The notes: generated from the letters alone by a model not told the origin. Positions 19,744-29,345 are shown, numbered from the stretch's first letter. The stretch is DNA of 64,000 nucleotides from Ornithinicoccus hortensis (GCF_006716185.1 NZ_VFOP01000001.1:186001-250000), one strand, 5' to 3'. Translations and numbers: made by a program.

Positions 19744-20874
19744 GTGACCGAACTCCTGTCCCTGCGGGTCCTGAACCGGTCGACCCTGCAGCGGCAGGGC
19801 CTGCTGGAGCCCTTCTCCGGGACGGTCGCGGAGGTGGTCGACCGGCTGGCCGGGCTCCAGGCGCAGCACGCCGACCCACCGCACATCGCGCTGTGGTCCC
19901 GCCGCGCCGGGCACCGGCTGACCGACCTCGACGACGCCCTCACCGACCGGTCCGTCGTCAAGGCCACGCTGGTCCGCAGCACCCTGCACATCGTCGCGGC
20001 CTCGGCATACCCGGATCTCAACCGGGCCTCGGCCGTCTCCCGGCTAGCCACCTGGGGACCGAGCGCGCGCCGGGCCGAGGTCGACCTCCTGGGGCTCAAC
20101 GCGGAGGTCCGCGCCTTCTGCTCCGCACCGCGCACCGGTCCCGAGATCGCCGACCACCTCGACCGGGAGCACGCCGGCGTCGATGCCGCCGGCTCGATCC
20201 CGGACGGCGTGCGCAACGCCTGGTTCCAGCTCGGCACGGCGGGCGGCGGCCTGGTCCACGTCCCCCCGGGCGGCCACTGGCACCGGCACGACCGCGCCCG
20301 GCTCGTCGACGCCCGGTGCTGGCTGGGCGAGTTCGCCGACCCCTCCCCCGAGGACGCGCTCCAGGGGACCGTCGAGCGCAATCTCGCGGCCTACGGCCCC
20401 GCCTCCCTCGAGGACCTCATGAAGTGGAGCGGCCAGTCCCGCAAGGGCGCGGTCCGGGCCGCGCTGGACGCCCTCGACGACCGGTTGGTGCACCACCGGG
20501 GCGAGGACGGCCGCGACCTGCTCGACCTGGTCGGGCTGGAGCCCGCCGACGACGGCCCCGCCCCGCCACGCTTCCTGGCCCGGTGGGACAGCGCCCTGAT
20601 CGCCTATGCGGAACGCGACCGGATCCTGCCGTCGGAGCACCGGGCCGCGGTGGCCAAGAAGAACGGGGACTTCCTGCCGTCCTTCCTGGTGGACGGTTTC
20701 GTGGCCGGCCTCTGGACGGTCACCACCAAGAAGGGCCGGGCGGTGCTGGAGCTGCAGCCGTTCGGTGCCGTGTCCACCACCGACCGTGCGGCCCTGGAGG
20801 AGACGGCCGAGGCCCTGGTGCGCTACGTCGAGCCGGACGCCGACGCCCACGAGGTCCGCTGGTCCCCCAGCTGA
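19744..20874 (+). CDS. AlkZ-like winged-helix (HTH_42) protein, possible DNA glycosylase
   Basis: This 376-residue protein belongs to the winged-helix DNA-binding superfamily that includes AlkZ and YcaQ. It has LAGLQAQHADPPHIALW, in which Q-A-Q matches the Q-x-Q motif of AlkZ-type glycosylases, and tandem winged-helix-like parts with a C-terminal beta domain (FLPSFLVDGFVAGLWTV). AlkZ and YcaQ excise bulky or crosslinked alkylated bases; many relatives are uncharacterised. The start is GTG 19744, seven bases after TAGCGT (19731-19736), which looks like a -10 box, so the mRNA may be leaderless. Confidence 0.8.
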   Translation: MTELLSLRVLNRSTLQRQGLLEPFSGTVAEVVDRLAGLQAQHADPPHIALWSRRAGHRLTDLDDALTDRSVVKATLVRSTLHIVAASAYPDLNRASAVSRLATWGPSARRAEVDLLGLNAEVRAFCSAPRTGPEIADHLDREHAGVDAAGSIPDGVRNAWFQLGTAGGGLVHVPPGGHWHRHDRARLVDARCWLGEFADPSPEDALQGTVERNLAAYGPASLEDLMKWSGQSRKGAVRAALDALDDRLVHHRGEDGRDLLDLVGLEPADDGPAPPRFLARWDSALIAYAERDRILPSEHRAAVAKKNGDFLPSFLVDGFVAGLWTVTTKKGRAVLELQPFGAVSTTDRAALEETAEALVRYVEPDADAHEVRWSPS

Positions 20875-20979
20875 GGCCCGGCTGCGTCGGCCGGTGACCG
20901 GTCCGCATACCTCCCGAATGGACCGGTTGTGCACGCCAGGTCGCCGAATCCTGGCACTTTGCGGTCCGCTCGGCGCGAC

Positions 20980-22167
20980 CTAGACCTGGAGGGTGTGCGC
21001 GATCGGCACGCCGACCCGGTAGGGGATGTGCAGGTAGCTCGGGGCGTCCAGCACGGCCAGCTCCGCCAGCGCGCCGTGCCGCACGACGCCGATGTCTTCG
21101 CGCGCCAGTGAGGTCGCGGCGACCACCGTCGCGGCCCGCACCGCCTCCGCCGGGGTCATCCCCATCTCGCGGACCGCGAGCGCCATCATCAGCGGCATCG
21201 AGGAGGAGTAGCAGGTGCCCGGGTTGCAGTCGGTCGCCAACGCCACCTGCACGCCGGCGTCGATCAGCCGGCGCCCGTCCGGGTAGGGCGACCGGGTGGA
21301 GAACTCCACCCCCGGCAGCAGGGTCGCGACCGTGTCCCCGTCGGCGAGCGCGGCGAGGTCCTCGTCCGACAGGAACGTGCAGTGGTCGACGCTCGCGGCC
21401 CCCAGCTCCACGGCCAGCTGCACGCCCGGACCGTGGTCGAGCTGGTTGCCGTGCACCCGCAGCCCCAGTCCGGCCGCGCGCCCGGCGGTGAGGATGTGCC
21501 GGGCCTCCTCACCGGTGAACGCGTGCGGGCTGGCCGGCTCGCAGAACACGTCGATCCACTTGGCGTGCGGCGCGGCCGCCGTCAGCATGTCCCCCGCCAC
21601 GAGGTCGACGTATGCCGACCGGTCGCCCCGGTGCTCCGGTGGCACCACGTGCCCGCCCAGGTAGGTCGTCTCCTCGGTGACCTCCCCGGCCAGCCGCAGC
21701 GCCCGGACCTCGTCCTCGACGGTGAGCCCGTAGCCGCTCTTGATCTCCACGGTGGTGGTGCCCTGCCGGCGCATCTCCTCGACCCGGGCCCCGATCAGCG
21801 TGCGCAGCGTCGAGTCGTCGGCGGTCCTGGTCGCCTCCATGGTCGTCGCGATACCCCCGCCGTCGTAGGGCGTCCCGGTCATCCGGGCGGCGAACTCGGC
21901 GGACCGGTCGCCCGCGAAGACCAGGTGGGAGTGGCTGTCCACGAACCCCGGGAGCACCGCCTTGCCCCCTAGGTCGATCGCCCAGTCCGCCTCGGGCGCC
22001 CGGTTCGCCGGCCCCACCCAGTGCACTGTCGTGGGGGCGTCCTCGTACTGTGCACCGACCACGATCGCGGCGTCCCGGAGCAGGCCCAGGCCCTCGCTGT
22101 GGTCGGCGCCCTCCAGCGTCGGGTCGCAGGTGATGAGTTCGCTGATGCCGGTGACGAGGATGGCCAT
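20980..22167 (-). CDS. hutI: imidazolonepropionase
   Basis: This 395-residue amidohydrolase opens imidazolone-5-propanoate to N-formimino-L-glutamate, the third step of histidine degradation. It shows [16 protein letters not shown] (metal HxH), the substrate loop [40 protein letters not shown] and the metal Asp region [18 protein letters not shown]. Length and motif order are standard for HutI. ATG 22167 is chosen; longer readings upstream have no similarity to the family. It is the last gene of the minus-strand block that also holds hutF and two M20-family hydrolases. Confidence 0.93.
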   Translation of the reverse strand: MAILVTGISELITCDPTLEGADHSEGLGLLRDAAIVVGAQYEDAPTTVHWVGPANRAPEADWAIDLGGKAVLPGFVDSHSHLVFAGDRSAEFAARMTGTPYDGGGIATTMEATRTADDSTLRTLIGARVEEMRRQGTTTVEIKSGYGLTVEDEVRALRLAGEVTEETTYLGGHVVPPEHRGDRSAYVDLVAGDMLTAAAPHAKWIDVFCEPASPHAFTGEEARHILTAGRAAGLGLRVHGNQLDHGPGVQLAVELGAASVDHCTFLSDEDLAALADGDTVATLLPGVEFSTRSPYPDGRRLIDAGVQVALATDCNPGTCYSSSMPLMMALAVREMGMTPAEAVRAATVVAATSLAREDIGVVRHGALAELAVLDAPSYLHIPYRVGVPIAHTLQV

Positions 22168-22234
22168 GGGGCCAGTCTTCCAGGCCGGGCAACGACCGGG
22201 CGTCCTTGCCGGCCACGCGGCGCCGGGCGGGCCG

Positions 22235-23398
22235 TCAGTCGGAGGTCTGGAGCAGCTCGGCCAACAGCCCGGCCAGCACCGCAGTGCGGGGCGCGATCTG
22301 CGCGATGACGGCGTGCTCGTGCTCGGCGTGGGCGCCGTCGCCGACGGCGCCCAGCCCGTCGAGGGTGGGCACGCCCGCCCCGGCGGTGAAGTTGCCGTCG
22401 GAGCAGCCGCCCACCTCGACCGCGTCCGGGACGGGCAGGTCCAGCTCGCGGGTGACCCGGGCATACGTGGCGAGCAGACCCTCGGCCAGGGGGCGCTCCA
22501 GCGGCGGTCGGTTGATGCCACCCTCCAGGCTGAGCCCGGCACCGTCCAGGGTCGGGCGCAGCGCCCGCAGCCCGGCGTCGACGCGTTCCAGCTCGGCCAT
22601 CGTCCGGGCCCGGGTGTCGATCGCGACGGTGGCCTCGCCGGGGACGGTGTTCGTCGTGGTGCCGCCGGAGAACCGGGTGGGCGTGACCGAGGTGCCGGCT
22701 GCCGGGTCGGCCAGGCCGGTGATCGCCGGCAGCTGGGCCGCCAGCTCCAACAGCGCGCTGATCCCCTTCTCCGGCTCCAGTCCGGCGTGGGCCGCGCGCC
22801 CGGTGACCCGCAGGGTGTAGATCCCGCCGCCCTTGCGGCCGACCTTGAGCGCGCCGCCGGGGGCGGAGGCCTCCAGGACCAGCACGCCGGCGGTGCCGGC
22901 CGCCGTCTCCAGGATCAGGTCCCGGGAGCTCGTCGACCCGATCTCCTCGTCACCGGTGACCAGGAGGCTGATGCCGTCCCGGCGATCTTCGGCGAGCAAG
23001 GCCACCGCGTGGATCCCCATCACCAGCCCGGTCAGCATGTCGAAGCTCCCCGGCCCGCGGACCACCCCGTCGTCGGCCCGGAACGGCAGCCGCTCCAGCG
23101 TGCCGTGCGGCCACACCGTGTCCTGGTGGCAGAGGACCACCACCTTGCGGGGCCCGGGTCCGAGATCCAGGCGCAGGTGGGTGCATCCTTGGACGACGAT
23201 CGTCTCCGGTCGCTGCCCGAGGCGCTCTTCCACGAGGTCGGCCACCTCCTCGGCGCCGCGGGCGACTGCCGCCAGGTCGTCGGAGGGCGTCTCGACCTCG
23301 ATCAGGCGCTGCAGGTCCGCCAGCATCCGGGGCAGCCGTGCCGCCGCGGCGTCGGTCAGCGTCTGGTCGGGCACAGTTGGATCGCTCATGGTCCCCAC
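22235..23398 (-). CDS. M20 metallohydrolase, glutamate carboxypeptidase (CPG2)-like
   Basis: This 387-residue M20A-type enzyme has the two-zinc site CHQDTVWP (His and Asp), [10 protein letters not shown], the catalytic GDEEIGS and HAEHEH near the C-terminus. A lid/dimerisation domain starts about residue 180 ([13 protein letters not shown]). The closest pattern is glutamate carboxypeptidase G2, which cleaves N-acyl glutamates. It lies between hutF and hutI in the same direction. Release of glutamate from N-formylglutamate is therefore an attractive role, but this is inference. A second ATG at 23389 is an equally possible start. The 241-bp gap upstream holds a 72-bp repeat. Confidence 0.82.
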   Translation of the reverse strand: MGTMSDPTVPDQTLTDAAAARLPRMLADLQRLIEVETPSDDLAAVARGAEEVADLVEERLGQRPETIVVQGCTHLRLDLGPGPRKVVVLCHQDTVWPHGTLERLPFRADDGVVRGPGSFDMLTGLVMGIHAVALLAEDRRDGISLLVTGDEEIGSTSSRDLILETAAGTAGVLVLEASAPGGALKVGRKGGGIYTLRVTGRAAHAGLEPEKGISALLELAAQLPAITGLADPAAGTSVTPTRFSGGTTTNTVPGEATVAIDTRARTMAELERVDAGLRALRPTLDGAGLSLEGGINRPPLERPLAEGLLATYARVTRELDLPVPDAVEVGGCSDGNFTAGAGVPTLDGLGAVGDGAHAEHEHAVIAQIAPRTAVLAGLLAELLQTSD

Positions 23399-23510
23399 AG
23401 CCTAGGTCGGCGCACGCCACGAGCCACGGCTCCCCGGTGCGCGCACCATCCCAGCGCGCTCCGAGACGCCCGCGCTCCGTCCCACCGTGCTCCCAGTCGC
23501 CGGCTCCTCC

Positions 23511-23582
23511 CACTGGTAGCACGGTAGGGGCACTGGTGGAACGTTCTCACGTGCTACCAGTGCCCCGAGCGTTCTACCAGTG
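23511..23582. repeat. 72-bp inverted-repeat element, copy A (inside the hut gene block)
   Basis: This copy runs from CACTGGTAGCACGG to TCTACCAGTG and folds on itself as an imperfect hairpin of about 33 bp per arm with a 6-nt loop. Each arm holds two boxes of CACTGGT(A/G)G or its complement. It lies between the hutF stop and the M20A start, so it would be transcribed inside the operon. Its reverse complement aligns with the copies at 44407 and 44591. Confidence 0.85.
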
Positions 23583-23639
23583 ACGGTGGGGGGCTCCGCC
23601 GGCCCGGGACTCACTCCCCCACAACCCACTCCCCACTAC

Positions 23640-25061
23640 TCACTCCCACAGCGGTGCGATCGCAGCGGCCAACTGTGAGCCGAGGGTGCTGGTGCCCTCC
23701 AGCCGGTGCCGGCCCTCCGAGACGATGGTCTGCCCGTCGACCACCACGGTGTCGACGTCAGCGGCGGTGGCCGCGAGCAGGATCTGCCCGGGGTCGGTGC
23801 CGGCGGTGCGGACGGAATCGAGCCGCACCGCCACCAGGTCGGCACGGGCGCCCACCTCGATCCGGCCGGCGTCGGGCCAGCCGATCGAGCCGTGCGCGGT
23901 GGCCGCCGTGAGCAACTGCCCCGGGGTGAACCGGCCGCGCTGCAGGGTGTCCAGCCGCTCGTGCATCTCCAGCGCGCGGGCCTCCTCGATCAGGTCGATG
24001 ACGGCGTGCTGGTCGGAGCCGAGGGACAGCGCCGCACCGGCGTCCAGCAGCGCCCGCGCCGGGCCGATGCCGTCGGCCAGGTCCCGTTCGGTCGTCGGGC
24101 AGAAGCAGGCGGTCGCCCGGGCGTCCCCGAGGTCCGCGATGTCCTGGGCGGTGAGGTGGGTCGCGTGCACCGCGGACAGGTTCGGGCCGAGCACCCCCTC
24201 CGCACCGAGGAGCGCCGTGGGTGTCATCCCGTAGGCCGCCCGGCACGACTCGTTCTCCGCCGGCTGCTCGGACAGGTGGACGTGCAGTGGTGCGCCGCCG
24301 TCGCCCGCGTGGCTCCGGCCCGACGTGAAGCCCGCGACCGTGCCGAGGGCCCCGCGCGGCACGGCACGCACCGAGTGGATGGCCGCCCCGACCCGCAGGT
24401 GGGCGGCACCTCCGTCGGTGTGGTCCCGCAGGGCACCGACGCGCTGCGCCCAGGCGTCCACGTCCCCGTCGCCGAACCGCAACTGCGGGCCCGCCAACGG
24501 GTTGTGGCCCTCCGGGGTCAACCCGCCGGCCAGGTAGCAGGTGTCCAGCAAGGTGAGACGGATCCCGGCCTGGCCGGCCGCCTCGACCAGGGCGGCGCCC
24601 ATCGCGTTGGCCTCGTCGTAGCGGACGCCGTCGGGGCCGTGGTGCAGGTAGTGGAACTCCCCGACCGCGGTGACCCCGGAGAGGGCAATCTCGGCGTAGA
24701 CACCCCGGGCGAGTTCGAGGTAGGAGTCCGGGTCCAGCCGCGCGGACACGGCATACATCCCCTCCCGCCAGGTCCAGAAGGTGCCGCCGCCGTCGTGCGT
24801 GCGCCCCCGCAGCGCCCGGTGGAAGGCGTGGCTGTGGCAGTTCGCCAGGCCCGGGACCACGACCCCCGGGAGGCGCTCGGCACCGTCCACCGCGGCCTGC
24901 GCCGCCGGTACGCCGGGCTGGACCCGGGTGAACCGCCCGTCGTCCACCACCAGCAGCACGTCACGGGCCAGCCCGTCCGGCAGGTGGGCGTATGCCGCGT
25001 GCCAGCGTTCGTGGCCGATCGCCGGGTCGCGGTAGCGGGGGCGGGGCGCGTCGGCGTTCAT
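23640..25061 (-). CDS. hutF: formimidoylglutamate deiminase
   Basis: This 473-residue amidohydrolase converts N-formimino-L-glutamate to N-formyl-L-glutamate plus ammonia, the branch used when HutG hydrolyses N-formylglutamate. Motifs are PGLANCHSHAFHRALRGR (metal and substrate residues), EFHYLHHG, HVHLSEQPAENE, CFCPTTERDLADG and SLGSDQHAVIDLIEEARALE. These match HutF rather than other amidohydrolases. ATG 25061 leaves a 4-bp gap to the upstream gene; ATG 25079 and ATG 25091 are alternatives that would overlap it. The presence of HutF implies an N-formylglutamate route. Confidence 0.92.
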   Translation of the reverse strand: MNADAPRPRYRDPAIGHERWHAAYAHLPDGLARDVLLVVDDGRFTRVQPGVPAAQAAVDGAERLPGVVVPGLANCHSHAFHRALRGRTHDGGGTFWTWREGMYAVSARLDPDSYLELARGVYAEIALSGVTAVGEFHYLHHGPDGVRYDEANAMGAALVEAAGQAGIRLTLLDTCYLAGGLTPEGHNPLAGPQLRFGDGDVDAWAQRVGALRDHTDGGAAHLRVGAAIHSVRAVPRGALGTVAGFTSGRSHAGDGGAPLHVHLSEQPAENESCRAAYGMTPTALLGAEGVLGPNLSAVHATHLTAQDIADLGDARATACFCPTTERDLADGIGPARALLDAGAALSLGSDQHAVIDLIEEARALEMHERLDTLQRGRFTPGQLLTAATAHGSIGWPDAGRIEVGARADLVAVRLDSVRTAGTDPGQILLAATAADVDTVVVDGQTIVSEGRHRLEGTSTLGSQLAAAIAPLWE

Positions 25062-25065
25062 CCCG

Positions 25066-26310
25066 TCATGATCCCGCATCCGGTGCGCCACCGACCAGGT
25101 CGGCCACGCACGCGGTGAGCGCCTCGACGCCGGCGTGGCAGTCGTCCCGCTCGGCGTGCTCGGCAGGGCTGTGCGAGACGCCCGTGGGGTTGCGGACGAA
25201 GAGCATCGCCGAGGGCACCCCGGCGGTGGCCAGGATCCCGGCGTCGTGGCCCGCGCCGGTGCCGAGCACCGGGACGCTCAGCTCGGTGGCGCTGCCCAGG
25301 GTGTGGCGCAGCCGGTCGGACAGGGCGGTGTCGAAGGCGGTCGAGGGCGTCCAGGACTCCTCCGTGACGGTCGCCCCGAAGTCGGCGGCCCGGGCGGTCA
25401 GTTCGGCCACGGTGGCCCGCACCGCCTCGGGGTCGGCACCGCGGCTGTCCAACCAGCCCGTCACGTGGCTCGGGATGGCATTGACCCCACCCGGCTCGAC
25501 GGCGACCTTCCCGACGGTGGCGACGCAGCCCTGCTGGGTCGCGACGTGACGGGCGGTGAGCACCAGGTCGGCGTAGCCCAGCATCGCGTCGCGGCGGTCC
25601 TCCAACCGGGTGGTGCCGGCGTGGTTGGCCTCCCCGGGGAAGTCGAACCGCCACCGGCCGTGCGGCCAGATGTCGCTGGCCACGGCCACCGGCAGGTCCA
25701 GGTCGACCAGGCCGCGCCCCTGCTCGACGTGCAGCTCGACGAAGGCTCCGACCCGGCGCAGCGTCTCCGGGTCGGGCCCGATCCCCTCGGGGTCGCGGCC
25801 GGCCGCCCGCAGCGCCTCGGCCATCGAGGTGCCGTCGGCATCGGTGAGCCCCAGCGCCCGCTCGCGGGTCATCGCGCCGGTGATCACCCGGGACCCGGCG
25901 CAGGCCACGCCGAACCGGGCACCCTCCTCGTCCACGAAGTTGACGACCGCGAGCGGCCGGCCTGGCGAGCGCCCCTGCGCGCGCAGCGCGTCGACCACGG
26001 CCAGCGCCGAGACCACCCCGAGCGGTCCGTCGTAGGCCCCGCCGTCCGGCACCGAGTCCAGGTGCGAGCCGATCGCGATCCCCTGTCTGGGCGCCGCGTC
26101 CGGATCGCCCCACCAGGCCCACTGGTTGCCCATCCGGTCCTCGACCAGGTCCAGCCCGCGGGCCGCGCACTCCCCGGCGAACCACTCCCGCAGCGTGTGG
26201 TCCTCCCGGGTCCAGGCGAACCGTCGGTATCCCCCGGACCCGGCCCTGCCTACCGGCTCGAGGTCGGTCCACATCCGGTCGAAGGCCGCGCTGCTCGTCT
26301 CGGTGCTCAC
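25066..26310 (-). CDS. M20C amidohydrolase of the allantoate amidohydrolase / N-carbamoylase family, hut-associated
   Basis: This 414-residue enzyme has the di-metal M20C signature: GSHLDSVPDGGAYDGPLGV (His and Asp), FVDEEGARFG (Glu pair), VELHVEQG and TGAGHDA (C-terminal His). By sequence it belongs with allantoate amidohydrolases and N-carbamoyl-amino acid hydrolases. It sits 4 bp before hutF. As I recall, a gene annotated this way also lies beside hutF and hutU in Streptomyces. No HutG-type deformylase is present here. It may hydrolyse N-formylglutamate, or it may be a true allantoate enzyme serving the purine operon 12 kb away. Confidence 0.82.
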   Translation of the reverse strand: MSTETSSAAFDRMWTDLEPVGRAGSGGYRRFAWTREDHTLREWFAGECAARGLDLVEDRMGNQWAWWGDPDAAPRQGIAIGSHLDSVPDGGAYDGPLGVVSALAVVDALRAQGRSPGRPLAVVNFVDEEGARFGVACAGSRVITGAMTRERALGLTDADGTSMAEALRAAGRDPEGIGPDPETLRRVGAFVELHVEQGRGLVDLDLPVAVASDIWPHGRWRFDFPGEANHAGTTRLEDRRDAMLGYADLVLTARHVATQQGCVATVGKVAVEPGGVNAIPSHVTGWLDSRGADPEAVRATVAELTARAADFGATVTEESWTPSTAFDTALSDRLRHTLGSATELSVPVLGTGAGHDAGILATAGVPSAMLFVRNPTGVSHSPAEHAERDDCHAGVEALTACVADLVGGAPDAGS

Positions 26311-26380
26311 ACCCCGACCCTAGGCGTGGGTGCCCCGCACCGGAAGAGTCCCGACCCGCGCCGCATGGCACCCTGGGCGG

Positions 26381-26869
26381 ATGAGCGAAGAGCGCGCGGT
26401 CGCCGCGGTCGAGGCGTCCGGGATCCCGTATGCCGTCACCCGCCACGGGAGGGTGAGCAGCCTAGAGGAGGCGGCCGCCGCCCGCGGGGTGGAACCGCGG
26501 GACCTGGTCAAGACCCTCGTGGTGCGGCGGGCCGCGGACGACTACCTGTTCGTCCTGGTCCCCGGGGACCGGGAGATCTCCTGGCCCAAGCTGCGCGCGC
26601 TGCTCGGGGTGAACCGGGTGTCCATGCCGGATGCCGCCGCGGCGCTGGCGGGCACCGGCTACGAACGGGGCACCATCACCCCGTTCGGCTCGACGACCGC
26701 CTGGCCGGTGGTCGCCGACGCCAGCCTGCTCGAGCCGCCGGGCCGGACCATCTCGCTCGGGGGCGGGGCGCACGGGGTCGGCCTGACCGTGCCGGCCGCG
26801 GAGACGCTGGAGGCCCTCGACGCGCGGGTGGCGGACGTGACGTCGGTCTCAGGTGCGGGTCAGCCATGA
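26381..26869 (+). CDS. YbaK/EbsC-type aminoacyl-tRNA deacylase
   Basis: This 162-residue single-domain protein resembles YbaK, which removes Cys mischarged onto tRNA-Pro. The conserved Lys is K44 in DLVKTLVVRR. It also has VPGDREISWPKLRALLG and the GGGAHGVGLT loop. ATG 26381 is preferred because conserved sequence begins about ten residues later. It is divergent from the M20C gene, with 70 bp between, and is unlikely to belong to the histidine pathway. ProX- or INS-type deacylases share the fold, so the exact tRNA specificity is open. Confidence 0.82.
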   Translation: MSEERAVAAVEASGIPYAVTRHGRVSSLEEAAAARGVEPRDLVKTLVVRRAADDYLFVLVPGDREISWPKLRALLGVNRVSMPDAAAALAGTGYERGTITPFGSTTAWPVVADASLLEPPGRTISLGGGAHGVGLTVPAAETLEALDARVADVTSVSGAGQP

Positions 26870-26903
26870 GGCCGCACGGCGCCGGCTAGCGTATTTTGTC
26901 GGG

Positions 26904-27533
26904 ATGCAGACACGGATCGACCACCTCGTCCTGGCCGGTCCCGACCTGGCGGAACTCGTGGACCACGTCACCGGACGCACCGGCGTCGCGCCCGTGGACG
27001 GCGGCCCGCACGTCGGGCTGGGGACCCGCAACGCCCTGCTCGGGCTCGGGGGGATGCGCTACCTGGAACTGGTGGCCCCCGATCCCGACCAGCCGGAGCC
27101 GGAACGGCCGCGACCGTTCGGGATCGACCGGCTCACCGCCCCCCGACTGGTCGGGTGGTCGGTGCGCACGCACGAGATGGACGACCTGCTCGCCGCCGCG
27201 CGCCGCTCCGGCTACGACCCCCGTGCTGCCGTCCCGATGAGCCGGGTGCGGCCCGACGGCGAGACGCTGACCTGGCGGGTCACCCCCACCGAGGGCGGTC
27301 TGGACGGCATCCTGCCGTTCCTCATCGACTGGGGCGAGACGCCCCACCCGACCGAGGGGCTCCCGCTCGTCGAACTGGTCACCCTCAACGTGTTCCACCC
27401 GGACCTGGCGGCGGTGACCGCTGGGCTCAAGGCGATGCGGCTGCGCACCGGCGCACCGGTGCGGCTCGAGTCCGGCCCGCGGCGGTTGTCCGCCACGCTG
27501 AACACCGCCGAGGGCCGGATCGAACTCGGCTGA
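26904..27533 (+). CDS. glyoxalase-like (VOC) domain protein
   Basis: This 209-residue protein begins TRIDHLVLAGPDLAELVDHV, with His at the metal position, and continues with GTRNALLGLGGMRYLELVAPD. It matches the longer glyoxalase-like group found in actinobacteria. The second half (LVGWSVRTHEMDDLLAAA onward) completes the VOC pseudo-repeat. The substrate is unknown. The start is ATG 26904. TATTTT (26892-26897) lies six bases before it and could be a -10 box of a leaderless transcript. It converges on the BCCT gene with 6 bp between stops. Confidence 0.75.
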   Translation: MQTRIDHLVLAGPDLAELVDHVTGRTGVAPVDGGPHVGLGTRNALLGLGGMRYLELVAPDPDQPEPERPRPFGIDRLTAPRLVGWSVRTHEMDDLLAAARRSGYDPRAAVPMSRVRPDGETLTWRVTPTEGGLDGILPFLIDWGETPHPTEGLPLVELVTLNVFHPDLAAVTAGLKAMRLRTGAPVRLESGPRRLSATLNTAEGRIELG

Positions 27534-27539
27534 GACCTG

Positions 27540-29345
27540 TCACTCCGGGGGACGCGACTCCCCCGGGAACACGCCCGGCCCACCCTTGTCGGCGGCGATC
27601 TGGGACAGCACCCTCGGGACGTGCTCCTCCACCTTGGCCTCGACCGGGTCGCCGAAGTGCTCGTCGAAGTGGTCCGTGAGTTGTTCCGTGACGTCCGATC
27701 CCACCTCCCTGGCCATCTCGGCCGCCGCCTGTCTCCTGGCGGCACGCCGCATGGCAGCGTGCTCGGCGCTGAGAGCCCGATAGGTGGCCGCGCACATCGC
27801 CAGCATGATCACGCTGAACGGCAGAGCCGTGAGGATCGCTCCGGTCTGCAGCGCGGTCAGGCCGCCGGCGAGCAGGAGGCCGATCGCGACCAGCCCCTCG
27901 ATTCCCGCCCACAGGATCCTGCTCCAGGTCGGGGGCTCGGGATCACCGCCGGAGGCGAGCATGTCCACCACCAGGGATCCGGAGTCGGAGGAGGTGATGA
28001 AGAAGATGGTGACCAACACGATGGCGATGCCGGACAGCAGCGCAGAGGCGGGCAGCCCCTCGAGCAGGTCGAACAGCACCTGTTCGGCCACCAACACGGG
28101 ATTCCCCTCGTCGTCGGTCCCGACCAGGTCGGCCTCACCGAAGATCTGCCGGTAGAACGCGGCTCCCCCGAGCACCGAGAACCACAGGAAGGTCACCGAC
28201 GTCGGGACCAGGAGCACTCCTGCCACAAACTGACGGACCGTCCGTCCGCGGGAGATACGGGCGATGAACACCCCGACGAAGGGCGCCCAGGAGATCCACC
28301 AACCCCAGTAGAACGTGGTCCAGGCACCCTGCCAGATCTGCCCGGCCTCCCCGCTGAAGGCGTTGGTACTGAACGTCAGAGGGAGGACGTTCTGGAAGTA
28401 CACACCGATGTTCTGGATCCACTCGCGAAGCAGAAAGAGGGTGGGTCCAAGGGCGAGGATGGCGATCAGGAACAGGGCCGCAAGGATCAGGTTGATGTTC
28501 GACAACCACTGGATGCCGCGGCCGACGCCACTGACCACGGACGCCGTGGCCATGATCGTGATGATGATGATCGCGCCCACCAGCAAGGTGTCGCTGACCT
28601 CGTCGAAGATGCCCAGGTGCACGAGGCCGGTAGAGATCTGCTGCACGCCGAGCCCGAGTGAGGTCGCAATGCCGGCAACCGTGCCGACGACCGCGATCGT
28701 GTCGATGACATCGCCTAACCAACCTCGGACGCGATCGCCCAGAATCGGTTCGAGCGCCCAGCGGATGGAGGCCGGCCGGCCCCTGCGGTGGATAGCATAG
28801 GCGAGGCCCAGACCGACCACCACGTAGATCGCCCAGGCGTGGAAGCCCCAGTGCAGGAACACCTGTGCCATCGCCTTCTGGGCCAGTTCAGGTCCTTCAC
28901 CGGTCATGCCCGGTTTCACGTCGGTGGCGAAGAACGTCAGTGGCTCGGCGGCGCCCCAGAAGACCAGCCCGATTCCCATGCCCGCTGCGAACAACATCGC
29001 AAACCAGGAGAGGACTCCGAACTCAGGTTCCTCGTCCTCCTTGCCCAACTTGATGTCGCCGAAGCGGCTCAGCCCCATCCACAGGGCGAACCCGACGAAG
29101 GTGACCACGGCGAGCACGTAGTACCAGCCGAAGGTCCCGACCACGTTCTTCTGGATCGAGCCCAGCGCCTCGCCGGTCGCATCAGGAAACCCGATCGCGA
29201 ACACACAGGCGAGGCCGAGCACCGCGAGCGAGGGCCAGAAGACGCCAGGGTGGATACCCCCTGGCCCCTTGTTCATCAGGAGGTCTTCGGGATCTTCGGG
29301 CACAGACCCGCGGGGGGTCTCGCGGCCAGATTGGGTGATCGACAC
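27540..29345 (-). CDS. BCCT-family secondary transporter
   Basis: This 601-residue transporter has about 12 membrane helices and the betaine/choline/carnitine family signatures: MGIGLVFWGAAEPLTF, GTVAGIATSLGLGVQQ and the Trp-rich segment FYWGWWISWAPFVGVFIARI. A soluble C-terminal tail of about 80 residues, rich in charged residues, may sense osmotic state as in BetP-type members. The start is GTG 29345 with GGAGGAG six bases upstream; ATG 29276 is an internal alternative. It follows hutU in the same direction with a hairpin between. Third-position GC looks lower than in flanking genes. A role in uptake of a histidine-derived compound is possible but unproven. Confidence 0.9.
   Translation of the reverse strand: MSITQSGRETPRGSVPEDPEDLLMNKGPGGIHPGVFWPSLAVLGLACVFAIGFPDATGEALGSIQKNVVGTFGWYYVLAVVTFVGFALWMGLSRFGDIKLGKEDEEPEFGVLSWFAMLFAAGMGIGLVFWGAAEPLTFFATDVKPGMTGEGPELAQKAMAQVFLHWGFHAWAIYVVVGLGLAYAIHRRGRPASIRWALEPILGDRVRGWLGDVIDTIAVVGTVAGIATSLGLGVQQISTGLVHLGIFDEVSDTLLVGAIIIITIMATASVVSGVGRGIQWLSNINLILAALFLIAILALGPTLFLLREWIQNIGVYFQNVLPLTFSTNAFSGEAGQIWQGAWTTFYWGWWISWAPFVGVFIARISRGRTVRQFVAGVLLVPTSVTFLWFSVLGGAAFYRQIFGEADLVGTDDEGNPVLVAEQVLFDLLEGLPASALLSGIAIVLVTIFFITSSDSGSLVVDMLASGGDPEPPTWSRILWAGIEGLVAIGLLLAGGLTALQTGAILTALPFSVIMLAMCAATYRALSAEHAAMRRAARRQAAAEMAREVGSDVTEQLTDHFDEHFGDPVEAKVEEHVPRVLSQIAADKGGPGVFPGESRPPE

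Noticed and set aside
22235-26310. Calling one of the M20 genes hutG outright
   Set aside because: Neither has the HutG family sequence; the role is inferred from position only, so no symbol was given.
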